Shown here one piece after another: positions 1 through 10,890 of a stretch of 64,000 bases of DNA. The translations under genes were made by a program, and so were the position numbers. Under the pieces are notes generated by a model, which did no database searches, had not been told where the DNA came from, and was given only the letters and a program-made list of their open reading frames with translations. Origin of the DNA: Strongylocentrotus purpuratus. Its lineage: Eukaryota > Echinodermata > Echinoidea > Camarodonta > Strongylocentrotidae. Every line of letters starts with the position of its first letter. The stretch's first letter is position 1. Location of the stretch: contig NW_022145604.1 of assembly GCF_000002235.5 (NCBI RefSeq), forward strand, positions 28,989,291-29,053,290, read 5' to 3'.

Positions 1-179
1 GCGCACCATATACGTCAGCTGCATGGCCTTGTGCAGAAGATCAAGGCCTGTTCTTCCTCCAGCATATCGAGCAAATATGCTTCTGGCATCCATCTTTATT
101 TTGGAGAGCGCCAAAATCAAAGGTAGGCCTAACCGGGGGAGGGGTAAAGGGGCAGGTGGCACAGCGCCCTCACTTTCCA
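1..179. other. Edge sequence, possible exon fragment
   Basis: The first about 122 bases are less AT-rich than their surroundings and open in two plus-strand frames and in one minus-strand frame. On plus they end at a donor-like AAAG|GTAGGC around 122-127. No protein family is recognised. They could be the tail of an exon or of a mobile-element ORF running in from the left. If copy A of the GH3 gene keeps its first exon, that exon must lie to the left of the window; its expected start, as read from copy B, is not here. Confidence 0.15.
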
Positions 180-1700
180 AGTATGTGCCCCTTTTTACAT
201 AGGAAAAGTTGCCCTTTATCTTTAAAATGTGCCCCTTATAACTTGTAAAAGTGCCTCTTTTCCTTCGACAAGTTCCCATTTTCCCTTGCAATAAGTGTCA
301 ATTTTTAATCGTCATAAGTGCCCCTTTTCACTTTTGATGAGTGCCCCCAGTACAATTGCTTAAGCATCATACTTTGCAGTTGGGTGTGATGGAAAATCAA
401 TTTGCGAGCGAGGAAACAATTTTAAAATTTGTGAGGTTGCAGTGCGATAAATTAAATTTAAAAGAGGAAGTAATCCAATCCTGATGGGGTTATAAGCACA
501 TTCTCATAACGGAAGACTGTAAAGACCTTTGATAAGTAACAAAATTATATCATCAATAAATGTTAGTGCGCGTAGCGACCGAGCTTTAAATAGTGGGTGC
601 GTTTAATAATGAGAGGAAAAGGGGACACTCATCAGAAAGGAAAAGTAGCTCGTGTCAAAGTACAAATGCTAATTATCAGAGGTGAAAATGGGGCACTTTT
701 TACACCTTTTAAAAGAGGCACTCACCAGAATAAGGATTTGGTGGGTATACCACAGTCCATAGTAGGAATTACTATAATTGGCGTAGTTGGCAGGGTTCGA
801 ACCTGCGCGGGGAATCCCCAACAACATTTTGGTTGTCGGACCGAATATTTTTCTTCCACAAGCAAACAAAATAGGTACTTATGAAAATAGGAAATGGGCA
901 TTTTTCGACGGAAAAAGGGCCCCGATCTGATTGTGAAAGGGGCATTTATAAGAGATGAAAAGGGGCATTTATGAAAAGGGGATAAGGCCCGTATTAGAAA
1001 GGGAAAGGGCACGTATCGCTGTAAAAGTAAATAATCAGAGGTGAAAAGTGGCACGTATCGCACCTGAAAAGGAACGATGACCAGATATGAAAAGGGGCAA
1101 TTATGGGAATGAAAAAGGGGCACTTACAATAAAACAAAATGTGCATTAGTTGAAAAAAAAGGGATACCGACCAGATTCTAACAGAGGCATTTATCGGAAG
1201 TGAAGGGGCAAGAATACAGTAAGAATACAGCCATTAGGTTAATGGACTATCGAACCGGTTTATCATTATATTATACAGTAGTTATATAAGTCTTTGATTT
1301 TGTTATATTGTGTTATTGTTTCTATGATGATTCTCGGAAATAAAACAAACAAAACTTATCTGAAGGGAAAAGGCGAACTTATCATTAGAAAGAGGGGCAC
1401 TTGTCAAAGTAAAAGAGGCACCTCTCAAATCTAAATAGGGCAAATTTTCAGAGGTAAAGGGGGCACTTATCAAAAGTGAAAAGGGGCACTTCTCGTTCCT
1501 TAAAAGGGGCACTTATGAGAATTGAAAATGGACACCTATTACAAAGGAAAATGGGAACTTGTCGAAGGAAAAGGGGCACTTGTCAAGATAAAAGGGGTAC
1601 TTATTCCAAGAAGGGGTAATATGCAAAGGATATTCGATTTGAGAACATGGTCTGACTTGAGATAAGTGAATGAAAAGGGGCACTTGTCAAAGAAATGCCA
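180..1700. repeat. Orientation-switching minisatellite (GGGGCACTTATCA type)
   Basis: A degenerate unit of roughly 20-30 bp built around AAAAGGGGCACTTATCA recurs many times. From about 180 to 360 the units read C-rich on plus (GTGCCCCTTTTCAC). From about 600 to 1700 they read G-rich on plus (AAAGGGGCACTTATC). The array is therefore an inverted pair around an unrelated centre at 360-600. A tRNA-like fragment interrupts it near 780-845. Small ORFs here are simply translations of the repeat. The right end lies about 250 bp before exon 2 of GH3 copy A. Confidence 0.75.
779..845 (-). pseudogene. tRNA-Ser-like 3' half with encoded CCA
   Basis: Read on minus, the segment has a long variable arm (TTGGGGATTCCCCGCGC), a perfect T arm (GCAGG, TTCGAAC, CCTGC) and an acceptor-like ACTACG followed by CCA. 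This is how a class II serine tRNA ends. The D arm and a normal anticodon arm are missing, so it is not a working tRNA. CCA is normally added after transcription in animals. Its presence suggests, but with only three bases does not prove, a reverse-transcribed tRNA fragment or a SINE head. Confidence 0.45.
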
Positions 1701-1954
1701 TAATTGTAGTTTTTTATATTGCATCACCTCTTTCGTCTTCTTTGTGCTTGGCTGATCGTCCACGAAGCGGAGTTAAGTCTTTTGTCAACTATGTTTGTTG
1801 CTACGGCAGGGAGCCAGCGAAAACGAACTCGTTTAATCAAACTATGGAAATGCAAGCATTACTTTAAACAAACAGAAATTTGTTATTCCTGGCTCATTTT
1901 TCCTGAAATGCACACACCACCTTATTTACACTGTGATTTTCTTGTTTGTTTCAG

Positions 1955-4899
1955 GGCTGCTCGGAACGATAAGTATACTGCTTGCCGTGCTATCACTATG
2001 GATGACGTCACTACAGATATCGTATGGGCATGGCGTAAAATCAGCTTACACACAGGTCTTTATTATGTCAGCGATGTTATTTATCCGCTATAGAAAGGTT
2101 AGCAGATATGAGGAAGCTTGGAAGAGCCCCCGAAGAACACAGGAAGAATATTTGAAGGCCATCCTCGAGGTAAACATCAACACGGAATACGTGAAACTTT
2201 ATGGACTTGATTCTGTGACGTCTTTGAGGGACCTTAGAGAGAAACACCCTTTGACAACTTATGAACGTTACAGACCATTCGTAGATCGCATGGCTAAAGG
2301 TGAGCAGGGTATCATGACAGGAGAACGAACTATAAAATTCGGTCTTACGTCTGGAACTACGGGAAAGTCAAAGATGTTGCCATATGGTCAATCCTTTCTG
2401 ACTATAGTATCCGCACTTTATGTGGTAAACATCCATGCCCGTGTTAAAGCATTCGGTTATGGTAGTCTCCTTCAACGAGAAATAAACTTGTATACAGCAC
2501 CAAAGAGGAGATATACAGAGACCGGGATTCCCATCGGTCCTGCATCCATGATACCCCTTTCGCTGAAACCTCTGCTAGTGATCTACACCACACCAGGCGA
2601 AGGTTTCCAGGTTGAAGATCCTAACGACGCCCTCTACGTCCACCTCCTTTTTGGCCTTCGCGACCCAAACGTCCGCTCCGTTTGCTGTAACTTTACGTCC
2701 ACCGTGATGTCTGCCTTGCAACTGATTGAGAAACGTTGGCCCGACTTCGTTCGTGACATCGAGATCGGGACAGTGTCGACAAACAACGTTCCTCCAGAGA
2801 TTCACCAAGTACTTGTTAGAGAGATGGGTGAGGGAGATCCGGAACGTGCGGCAGATCTGAAGAGAGAATTCGAGAAGGGATTTGAAGGCATACTGAGAAG
2901 AGTATGGCCCTGCTTGAAATTTGTACAAGCCAGCGATACTGTGGGTATAAAGCAAAAACTGCTGAAATCATATCTGAAAGGTACAAACGACCAGTCGTCC
3001 TAAACCACATCATGCAAAGTTTCCAGATCTTTATTTCACTTCCTCTCTCTCACTCTTTTCTACTATCTCTCTTTCTCTCTCTATCTCTCACACCCTGCTT
3101 TGCCTTTTAAGATTAAGAGGGTTAATATCAAAGTTAGGTGTCATTAAAGCAGAGGATTGCCTATTTCATCTCTGTTTGAAATGAAATTGGAGATTTATTC
3201 ATTTCCATTTCCATATCAATTATCATAGTTGTTATTACCACGCCTTTATTTAACCTGACAGTATAATATCTGCTTAAGCGCCGTCTGTCGCTTTGAAAAT
3301 AGTAACTTTTAATGGTGGCATCGCAATAAGAAGGTGTTACTCTACTTTGAGTTGTAGGCGAACTGACTTTATTATAAATTTATTACCAATGTGTTATTCT
3401 CATATTCTGTCAGGTGTACAATTATTTAGTCGTTCCCTGGGTGCTACTGAAGGTATTATCGGTATCAACCTCTGGCCTCTGCAGGAGAAGGACGAGTTCG
3501 TTCTCATGCCATCTCTTGGTGTCTTTGAATTCATTCCCGAAAACGAGATGTAAGTGATGAGGAACTGTTTCCATTCTTACATATTTCCAAATGGGAAACT
3601 GCTTTACAACAGGCGCACCAAAATCTGAAATCACATCCTATTTCACCGCCTTCATCAAAGATATAAAATGTATTAACTACATCATTGTGATAAAGTCTAT
3701 GATTACCCCCTAACCAATGAAAATTCCTGTATTAAACCTTTGATGAGTTCGTTTGTTTGGTATTAATGCTAATTACGGATTCCATATACAAAAATTCAGA
3801 TATCAACCACAGAGACTTACATTTTCTCTTCGACATAGGCATGACGATCAGCCGAAGACACTCTTCATTGATGAACTCGAGGTCGGAGGCGTGTACGAGA
3901 TCCTCATCACACAGACATTCGGTATTTATCGGTTCAGATGTGGTGACGTCATCAGGGTTAGGCGTTATCACTTGAATACACCTGTAGTTGAATTCATGTA
4001 TAGGTAAGCCGGTATAGCATCAAAGTAGTGTATGATTTTTTTGTTACTCCCGTTTTACCCCCTCGATAACTTCGTAGTTAATTTTGTTTAACCGTGCGTT
4101 CATGACCGTGCAGTTTCCCAAAACCAGCACGTGAAAATCTCCCTGCACTAATACAAAGAAAGCCATATGAATACTAAATTAGGAGGTTTTAAAATTGGCT
4201 TTTTTTAAGAATTAATATATATAAAATTCGCAAATCATACAAGTGACAGGCTGATAACTAATTAAGAATTCCCCAATCGTGACCATCTGGGTTAATGTCA
4301 TTGTTCAAATTTATTTAATTGGCATGCAGCTTGGACCATCTTTTTTTCCAAAGAGGTTATCAGTAAAAGTCACAGCCCAATGAGCAAAATAGATTTTGAC
4401 TGAAAGGAAAGGACATTTACTTAATCTAAGTATGAGAGCTGCAATGTAAGTATACATTTTGTGAGCCATTTAAGTACCCTTGGTTAAAAAAAATAAAAAT
4501 TCGAGTTCTTTTTTTAAACACATAATACATGCCTCCAAGAATTTTATTTTGCGTTATTGGCAGGCGTTTCAGAAACAATTAAAATGGTATGCTCGTTTCA
4601 TTATGTTTAATGGACGTTAATACAAGCAACATTTTCTCCTAACTACAGATCAGGCCAGATGCTCAACGTGAAATATGAGAAACTTGATCAAAGCATTGTG
4701 AAGGAAGCCATAGAGGCTGCAGTAAACCACTGGTCTAATTTCAGCCTGAATGATTATGCTGTAGCGGAAAGCTTTCTCTTGGATGATCATGGTAATAATG
4801 ATGATAATAATACTAGTAATAATACTACTGATTATAATATTAATAATAGCAATACTAATGATGATAACAATAAAAATAGTAATAATACTGATGATAATG

Positions 4900-4998
<99 letters not shown>

Positions 4999-6589
4999 GT
5001 TATAAGAAGAGGAAGAATAGAAAGAAGAAGAAGAAGAAGAGTAAGTATAATAATCATAATATTGACAGTAATAATAGTGATAATACTAATAGGTACATTT
5101 TTAATGTGCATATATGCATCCTGGGCGATGCTTACGACGCCTACAAAGTTGTATTATTAACCTGTTTTTAGCCTCGCAGCCCATGGCTCTGGCGCTAAAA
5201 GCCTTCAAGGATTAAATTCCTACAAGGTACCCTTATCCTCCACCTGGGTGGAGAATAGCAAATTTAGAGCAAACGTATTGCCATGGCGGGACTCGAACTG
5301 TGAACCATGTGATCCACAGTCCGTAGATGTAACCACTAATCCAGTAGACCCATCGTATAATCTTTGCATATACGATATACTTCAAACACTAGGAAATACT
5401 TAGGAAATTGATCGGCAAGTACTAGGAGATATTGAGCGCGTGTTTCATATTCGAAAGCGTAGGACTGCCTCGTATTCTCGTTATCAAGTCGGTAGAATTT
5501 CACATAATAAAACATCAGTGGTAAGCTCCACTGAAGAGCCACTGCACCTGCATACATGGTTTAAATATTCTTATTCTTCTTGCCTCCCTGCAGACAAAGA
5601 TGATGCTGACCATCGCCCATTCTACGTGGTGTTTCTGGAGATTTCTCCTACCCCTGATGAAGTTTCCTCTGCTGATATCTCGCTCAATAAGGTAAGGGTG
5701 TTGTATTAACCTGAAATTAAGAACTTTTATATGGTGAAAAGTGTGTGTGTGTGTGTGTGTGAAGAGAGAGAGAGAGCGTTGTGGTGCGCGCGTGTGTGTT
5801 TATTTGTTTCCTTGCTTCTTGCTTCTTGCTGCTTGTTTTTACCGTACTTTGTCAAAATTCAACCCATATATTGAAGTCTAATTTTGTTCTCATTAAGTTT
5901 TGTTAATTTGTCTATGCTTGTGCTAATATATGATTAATTAATTGTGCATCAATTATGTGTCTTAGTAGTAGAGTATTAGAAGTTGTAGTAAGATGATGAT
6001 GATGATGAACAGCATTTGTATGGCGCCATATATCTGTTTCAAAAAACATTCAAAAGGCGCGAGCTCCTCCAATAAATGTGAGTTTTGAGTGAAGCTTTGA
6101 ATTGGTCCAGGTTGTCAATAGTAGTAGAAGTAGAAGTAGTATTAGCAGTAGTAATAGCAGTAATAGTAATAGTAGTAACAGTATTATTATCTTCATTACT
6201 ATTATTATTATATTATTATTATTTTTATTATCATCATAATTATCATTATCGATATTACTATTATTGTTTTTATTATCCTTATCATCATCATTTTCCAGTT
6301 ATATAAATGAGATTTCATATATAATGCATATGTTTGGTATTAACATTAAAAGGTCGATGAAGAGCTCCGTCTGCATTCTGCCACTTACGATATGTTCCGA
6401 GAAGAAGGAAGCATAGCCCCTCCTGTTGTGCACATCGTGAAACCCGGCACATTTGATCGTCTGCAGGATTTCATCCTGGATAACAGCACAATGACTGCAA
6501 ACCAGTACAAGGTGCCGAGAAAACTCCGTACAAAAGAAACACTACAACTCATGCAAGGCAGGTCCATGCACAGCAATAAAAGTTTATGA
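1955..6589 (+). CDS. GH3-domain-containing protein, copy A (first exon not seen)
   Basis: Exons: 1955-2980, 3414-3549, 3839-4003, 4649-4791, 5594-5691, 6353-6589 (TGA). All junctions are AG/GT and phases agree throughout. GH3 proteins are adenylate-forming enzymes of the firefly-luciferase fold. The three nucleotide-handling motifs are present: TSGTTGK (about 2349-2369), GATEG in exon 3, and YRFRCGD in exon 4. The C-terminal QYKVPR block is also present. Exon 2 opens with hydrophobic segments (LLGTISILLAVLSLW and a second around YTQVFIMSAMLFI), implying membrane anchoring. In plants GH3 enzymes conjugate amino acids to hormones; the animal substrate (GHDC relatives) is unknown. The coding sequence starts in phase 2, so a first exon like that of copy B is required and may lie left of the window or be lost. 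Exon 2 is about 93% identical in protein to copy B, without internal stops. Confidence 0.88.
4793..5365 (-). mobile_element. tRNA-derived SINE with expanded (ATT)n tail in GH3 copy A intron
   Basis: The minus strand carries a tRNA-like head (B-box-like GTTCGAGTCCCGCC near 5280-5300), the CACCCAGGTGGAG block, and a 3' part with GCGTC/GCCTACAAAG. The tail has expanded into the AAT-type microsatellite at 4795-5090, which begins at the exon 5 donor (CATG|GTAATAATG). Copy B has the same SINE in the same intron, so the insertion predates the duplication. The long poly-Asn and poly-Ile reading frames seen here are microsatellite translations. Confidence 0.75.
5735..6352. repeat. Microsatellite-rich last intron of GH3 copy A
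   Basis: The intron contains (GT)n and (GA)n at about 5742-5777, a run of GATGAT at 5993-6008, and mixed AGT/ATT triplets from about 6115 to 6295. The equivalent intron of copy B (14894-15515) has matching triplet tracts of different length, showing ordinary microsatellite drift since the duplication. Confidence 0.7.
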
Positions 6590-7400
6590 TGTCTTTAAAA
6601 GGTGTAAACGTCGAAACGCGTCATATGACGCACATAAACCTAGGTTTGTCGACAAACCTCCTTTGTGAATTCGGGCCAGAGTCTTTGTTTGTTTAGTTGT
6701 CTTCATGTAGGACAACAATTAAAATGAGAGGATATTTCAGTGTTTTTAGAAATGTTTTGTATTTGCGCTGTATAAGCGGAAATAAGTTAGTTTAGCCGCA
6801 TAGGGAGCTAAACAAGTATGACGAATCTTTAAATGGGTTGAAAAATCGATCGCGGTTTTTCTGGCTTGAAAAAGACGTCCCCGTCTTTCAGACACACATT
6901 CGTGGGCAAATCCCGCATCCGGGATTACCGCAATGCAGCGTTCCTGCATGCGTTCTTAGGTAAAAAAAAAAATAGGCCGCGGCTTCTCGTGCATGAGAAT
7001 TAATCCAAGGCGCCTTAGTGTACATATACTTTGCATTTGTGGAATAAAGTTGAAATTGGAATTAAACTGAAATTTTTAACCCCCACCATAGCCAGTTCGA
7101 TATTGTAGTATAAAAAGAACAACTTTCATGTTATAAACGCCCTCTGTTAATTGTGGTGAACATTTTGTGAGGTAAGAAATTTAATTGTGAAGGCAGATCA
7201 AAGAGAATTCCTTTCAAAAAGTAATTAGGTATCATTAAGTACCATTGAGACATTTTTGGTACTATTTTCGGGATGACGCATCATTATTATTAGTAGGGTA
7301 CGTCATGCCCTATCCTATTAAATTTCCTATTCATTTCCTTTTTTTGTAACTCGAGTCCTTACAAAATACTCAAAAGAATCTCTGCTTTAGTATGGTCATG
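6590..7400 (+). promoter_or_regulatory. GH3 copy A 3' UTR with conserved AATAAA (7043-7048)
   Basis: Apart from the short insertion at 6609-6675, this stretch aligns base for base, with scattered differences, to the reverse complement of about 12620-13175 beyond copy B. The AATAAA in GGAATAAAGTTGAAATT is kept in both copies, which makes it the best polyadenylation-signal candidate for each gene. Homology fades after CTTTAGTATGG near 7390-7400, marking the inner end of the left palindrome arm. Confidence 0.6.
6609..6675. mobile_element. Short TIR-element fragment after GH3 copy A stop
   Basis: The sequence CGTCATATGACGC plus AAACCTCCTTTGTGAATTC and GGGCC matches one end and the core of the 181-bp TIR element at 46747-46927. 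In copy B the flanks GGTGTAAAC and TCTTTGTTTG lie almost adjacent, so this is a copy A-specific insertion made after the duplication. Confidence 0.6.
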
Positions 7401-7676
7401 GACTTATATATAACAGATGGACATTCGACGGGATTCTTTCTTTGATCCAACGAGATCTGCCGCCTTCTGATTATATGCATCTTAGGGATAGTTGAGTTCT
7501 GTTTTCAGACTGCAAATGCCTTCAAAGTGCATGGTTAATGCTTTTATTCTTATCTATGACATTTCTAGTGCCCTTTAAGAACCTAAAACTGCTATGAAGG
7601 TAATTTTAGACCCCAAAATGTGTGAAATCTAGCCAATACCATCATACCAATTCAGCTCCACTTTCAAACAATTATC

Positions 7677-8846
7677 ATAAATATAGGCAATTATCATACA
7701 TATCTCAAATATTGGTCACATTAATTGCAGCTTATGTTTGCAAATTTCGTATACTATTTTGTATTCTTGGTTTCCTTTATTGGAAAGGCTACATTTTGTT
7801 TCCACTCCACCATCCAACAGAGAGTTACGTGCACATACACTATTCGCTACACATACCAACACGCACGCTTGCGCGCATATGCGCGCACACACACACACGC
7901 ACACACACGCTTACACACAATACACACTCGCACAGCACACTCACAAACTCATACACAAAGAACGTTTAAAAGCTTTTTCACTTTAAGTTTTACCTTAAAG
8001 CTACAGTCCCATATACGTCCCGGACCATCCCGGACCCCATCCGGGTAGATCCGGGATTCGGTCCGTGTTGACACCGTGTTGGCACCGGGGTGGTCCTGGA
8101 TGGTCCTGGGCGGTCCGGGAGTCGACCCCGGATGTTTTTGACGGTCAAAAACTGCCGGGGTGGTCCGGGACGGTCCGGGACAATAGTTTGATCCGGGGTG
8201 ATCCGTGTAGCCACCGTGCTGGGTCCGGGGTCATCCGTAGTGGCGCCGGGGCGGTCCGTGTTGATCCGTGGCAGTCCGGGAGTGAGTTATTGACCGCCCA
8301 GGACCATCCAGGACCACCCCGGTGCCAACACGGTGTCAACACGGACCGAATCCCGGATCACCCCGGATGGGGTCCGGGATGGTCCGGGACGGTCCGGACG
8401 TATATGGGACTGTAGCTTAAAAGCATCACACTTTTTTTAACAAAACATCCCGGACCATCCCGGATCACCCCAGACCATGGTCCGGGATGGTCCGGAGTGG
8501 TCCGTGCTCGTCCGTGCTGGTCCGGCTTTATATGGGACTGGAGCTTAAGATTTTCTTTTTTCCTTTTGAGGCCGCCATCCTAGTCAAGCTTCGCTTATGA
8601 TTGCGGTCTCCTGCACTGATAGTTTGGATAATACTTTAAATTCATAATAATATGTTAAGTTTCGTTATTATATGTACATATGTAAAAAAAAAAATAAAAA
8701 AAAAAGTAAAAAAAAAAAAAAATGACATGAAGTTATCCTTGTATGCATATTTTGTAATATACCTTACGTTTATATGTTCTTTGTTATTTTGTTATTATAT
8801 AAATTGGAAAAATGCAAAAATCAAATCAAATCAAATCAAACAAATA
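7677..8846. mobile_element. Insertion inside the TIR element, with AAATC tail
   Basis: Comparison with the complete relative at 56886-57450 shows that about 1.17 kb was inserted after CAGCTCCACTTTC. The insert holds a (CA)n tract (about 7880-7960), a GC-rich foldback (7995-8421), a further half copy of it (about 8433-8550), A-runs, and a terminal AAATC repeat (8818-8842) of the kind seen at LINE 3' ends. No conserved coding sequence is seen in it. Confidence 0.55.
7995..8421. mobile_element. GC-rich foldback element made of GGTCCGGGA repeats
   Basis: The ends GCTACAGTCCCATATACGTC and its inverse (GTATATGGGACTGTAGC) are flanked on both sides by TTAAA. The arms run about 110 bp each and consist of a degenerate 10-11 bp GGTCCGGGAC-type repeat, an island of high GC in AT-rich DNA. 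A further half element (8433-8550) ends with TATATGGGACTGGAGCTTA. No open reading frame of known type is present. Confidence 0.75.
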
Positions 8847-9213
8847 CGGTGACCGTTAATTAATTATTTAATTATAAATAACAATACACGGACCGGTTGG
8901 TTGTGCGTTATATAACCAACAAAACAATGCCAACAAAAAAGCCAACATTGGCATTGTCTGAAGTATGACGTAAAAGGCGGGATTTTTTTTCAACGGGTTT
9001 TTCAAATTATCTAATATTTATGGTGATACACAAGAATTAGAAATCATTATATTTATGGATATTTCAGCCGTCTCTGAACCGATTTGATCAAACAAAGATG
9101 ATTTTGTCATTTAAATTGTATGTTCTTTCAAATTTCACAATCAGTTTTTCATTTTCTCACAACAAATTGTTTTGTGTAGCGCCCTCTTCAACAGAACTCA
9201 ACTATCCCTTTAA

Positions 9214-10299
9214 TGGAGCAGTGTCCCTCTCTTGTGTTGTTTTTTTGTGGACGGTGTGCTCTGTAAGAGTCTGTCTTGAATACAAATATTACCAATGTGG
9301 AGCAGAATAGTTGAAAAAGGAGACGATTTTGGTGATAAGAAATTGATTGATAGGCTACTGATTCGCACACTTTCGCACGCGCCAATGACCCATATAAACC
9401 AATTAGAAGACCGGGATCTGCATTGTGAGGAAATTGGGGAAAACGGGATTTTAAATGACAAACAATCCAAATAAAACCTCTATCTGGTAATATCAACTTG
9501 TTTTTCATGTTTTTCACGACATTGACAGAGACAGAGACAATCACAATGAATACGTTAACAAAACGCGTATGTCCATCCGTTAAAGGTCAATGTAGGTCAA
9601 ATATTATGGCTTGTCCGACCTACCTTACAACACGTAATGTATGCCATTCGAATACTGACTCTTGAAATATAATTATTCGTAACAGGTGAAAGAAAAAAAT
9701 TGTGACGAGGTACTTGACACCATATTGTGTATTAAATTTGAATCCGTTACAAAACGAAAATGGTCTAGTTAGTATTCTTCAATTTCATCTAACTTTGAAA
9801 CTAACATGTCATGACGTATATAAGGAGGCACAAGGGAGGAGGGAGCGGATGACGTCGCTAACCCGACTTTCAACTTTAAAGTTCATAAATCTTGTGCATA
9901 TTGCATATCGCCAGCACAAACGTAGCTAGTTCGCCGTCACTACCAAACTAGAATGTTCCACTATGTTGCAGGGTGTATATGCAATTGGGTATTATGTGTG
10001 AACCGGGTGTGCGGAAATGGTGTGTTGGGGAGGGAAAGTGAGAGTGTTCATGTGTGTGGTAATTGTATGTGTGTCAACAATTAAAGACTAATACATGACA
10101 GATGGCTAATCATAAATCTACAATGACGAGTAAACTGTGTACATCACAGTCCACATATTAATGCGCCTTCGAACGTATATATCAGACGGCAATCGGCGGA
10201 TCAGACGACACTTGATAGTGATTTTGTATGTGAGACTGCTTTGCTAAATATAAAATACAAGAACATTTTCCATATCTTTAAACTATCATTGATATCTGA
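9214..10299. other. No gene recognised
   Basis: AT-rich sequence without recognisable coding exons. ORFs of 75-118 codons are uninterrupted by chance and show no domain. A GTGTG-rich stretch lies near 10000-10080. Confidence 0.5.
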
Positions 10300-10890
10300 T
10301 AATTAAACAGTTATGTTTTCTTACTCTAAAAAGATACTTCCAAAGTTTCTAGATGACTGTTTTATTTGTAATAGAAATGTGACGAATTGTGAAACTCGTC
10401 AATCAAATCTTTTCCACCTGCCAATGTTTACTTATGATTTCTCAAGAACAACAATTATTTATGCCGGACCAAAATTATGGAACAAACTACCTCAAGAACT
10501 CTAAATTTGCCCAACTGTATCAATTTTTAAAAGAAAACTTAAGAAAAATCTTGTTAATGAATATGTATAATTACTATTATTTTTTACATAAATGCCTTTT
10601 CTGTTTCCTGTCTTTTTGTAATGGATTTGTCCGGGTAAGTTTTGCTTATTGATGCTTTGTGTTATTTTAATCTCTGTATTTTTATCTCGTTTTTAATAAA
10701 TCTAAGAAACTTTTTATGTAAATTTTATTATCTTTGGGAATAATCCTGATAGGCTATTGGCCTTTGTTTTTTTCCACCATATTATGATTTAGATTGAAGA
10801 TGTTTCATTTTAACGTTTGTTAATGTATATATATGCATATAAATTGTACTTGTGTTTTTTAAAATCAGATGTGGAAATAAAACTTGAACT
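10300..10890 (+). mobile_element. 5'-truncated non-LTR LINE, C-terminal end of ORF2 and 3' UTR
   Basis: Positions 10313-10504 encode a typical non-LTR retrotransposon carboxyl end: LPKFLDD, then TRQSNLFHLP, then the hallmark GPKLWNKLP. An in-frame TAA at 10502-10504 cuts the ORF, after which the same frame continues with FKRKLKKNL for about 20 codons. A polyadenylation-like AATAAAA (about 10876-10882) closes the unit. It is a dead fragment of a CR1/Jockey-like element; the exact clade is not determined. Confidence 0.7.

Larger units (their letters stand above)
7484..9209. mobile_element. TIR element (AGGGATAGTTGAG family), interrupted
   Basis: The ends are AGGGATAGTTGAGTTCTGTT and its exact inverse AACAGAACTCAACTATCCCT; TTAA follows the right end at 9210-9213. 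The interior matches the uninterrupted 565-bp copy at 56886-57450, but is split between about 7677 and 8846 by later insertions. No transposase is encoded. The short terminal motif and TTAA flank fit a non-autonomous piggyBac- or Kolobok-type element. Confidence 0.8.

Noticed and set aside
180-1700. CRISPR-like regularly spaced repeats
   Set aside because: Units are degenerate, spacing is irregular, orientation flips, and the DNA is eukaryotic.
4659-5171. Long poly-Asn / poly-Ile ORFs
   Set aside because: Exon 5 of the GH3 gene followed by the translated AAT microsatellite; real coding stops at the donor at 4791.
5270-5345. Functional tRNA gene on minus
   Set aside because: Head of a SINE; lacks a proper acceptor stem and is continuous with the SINE body.
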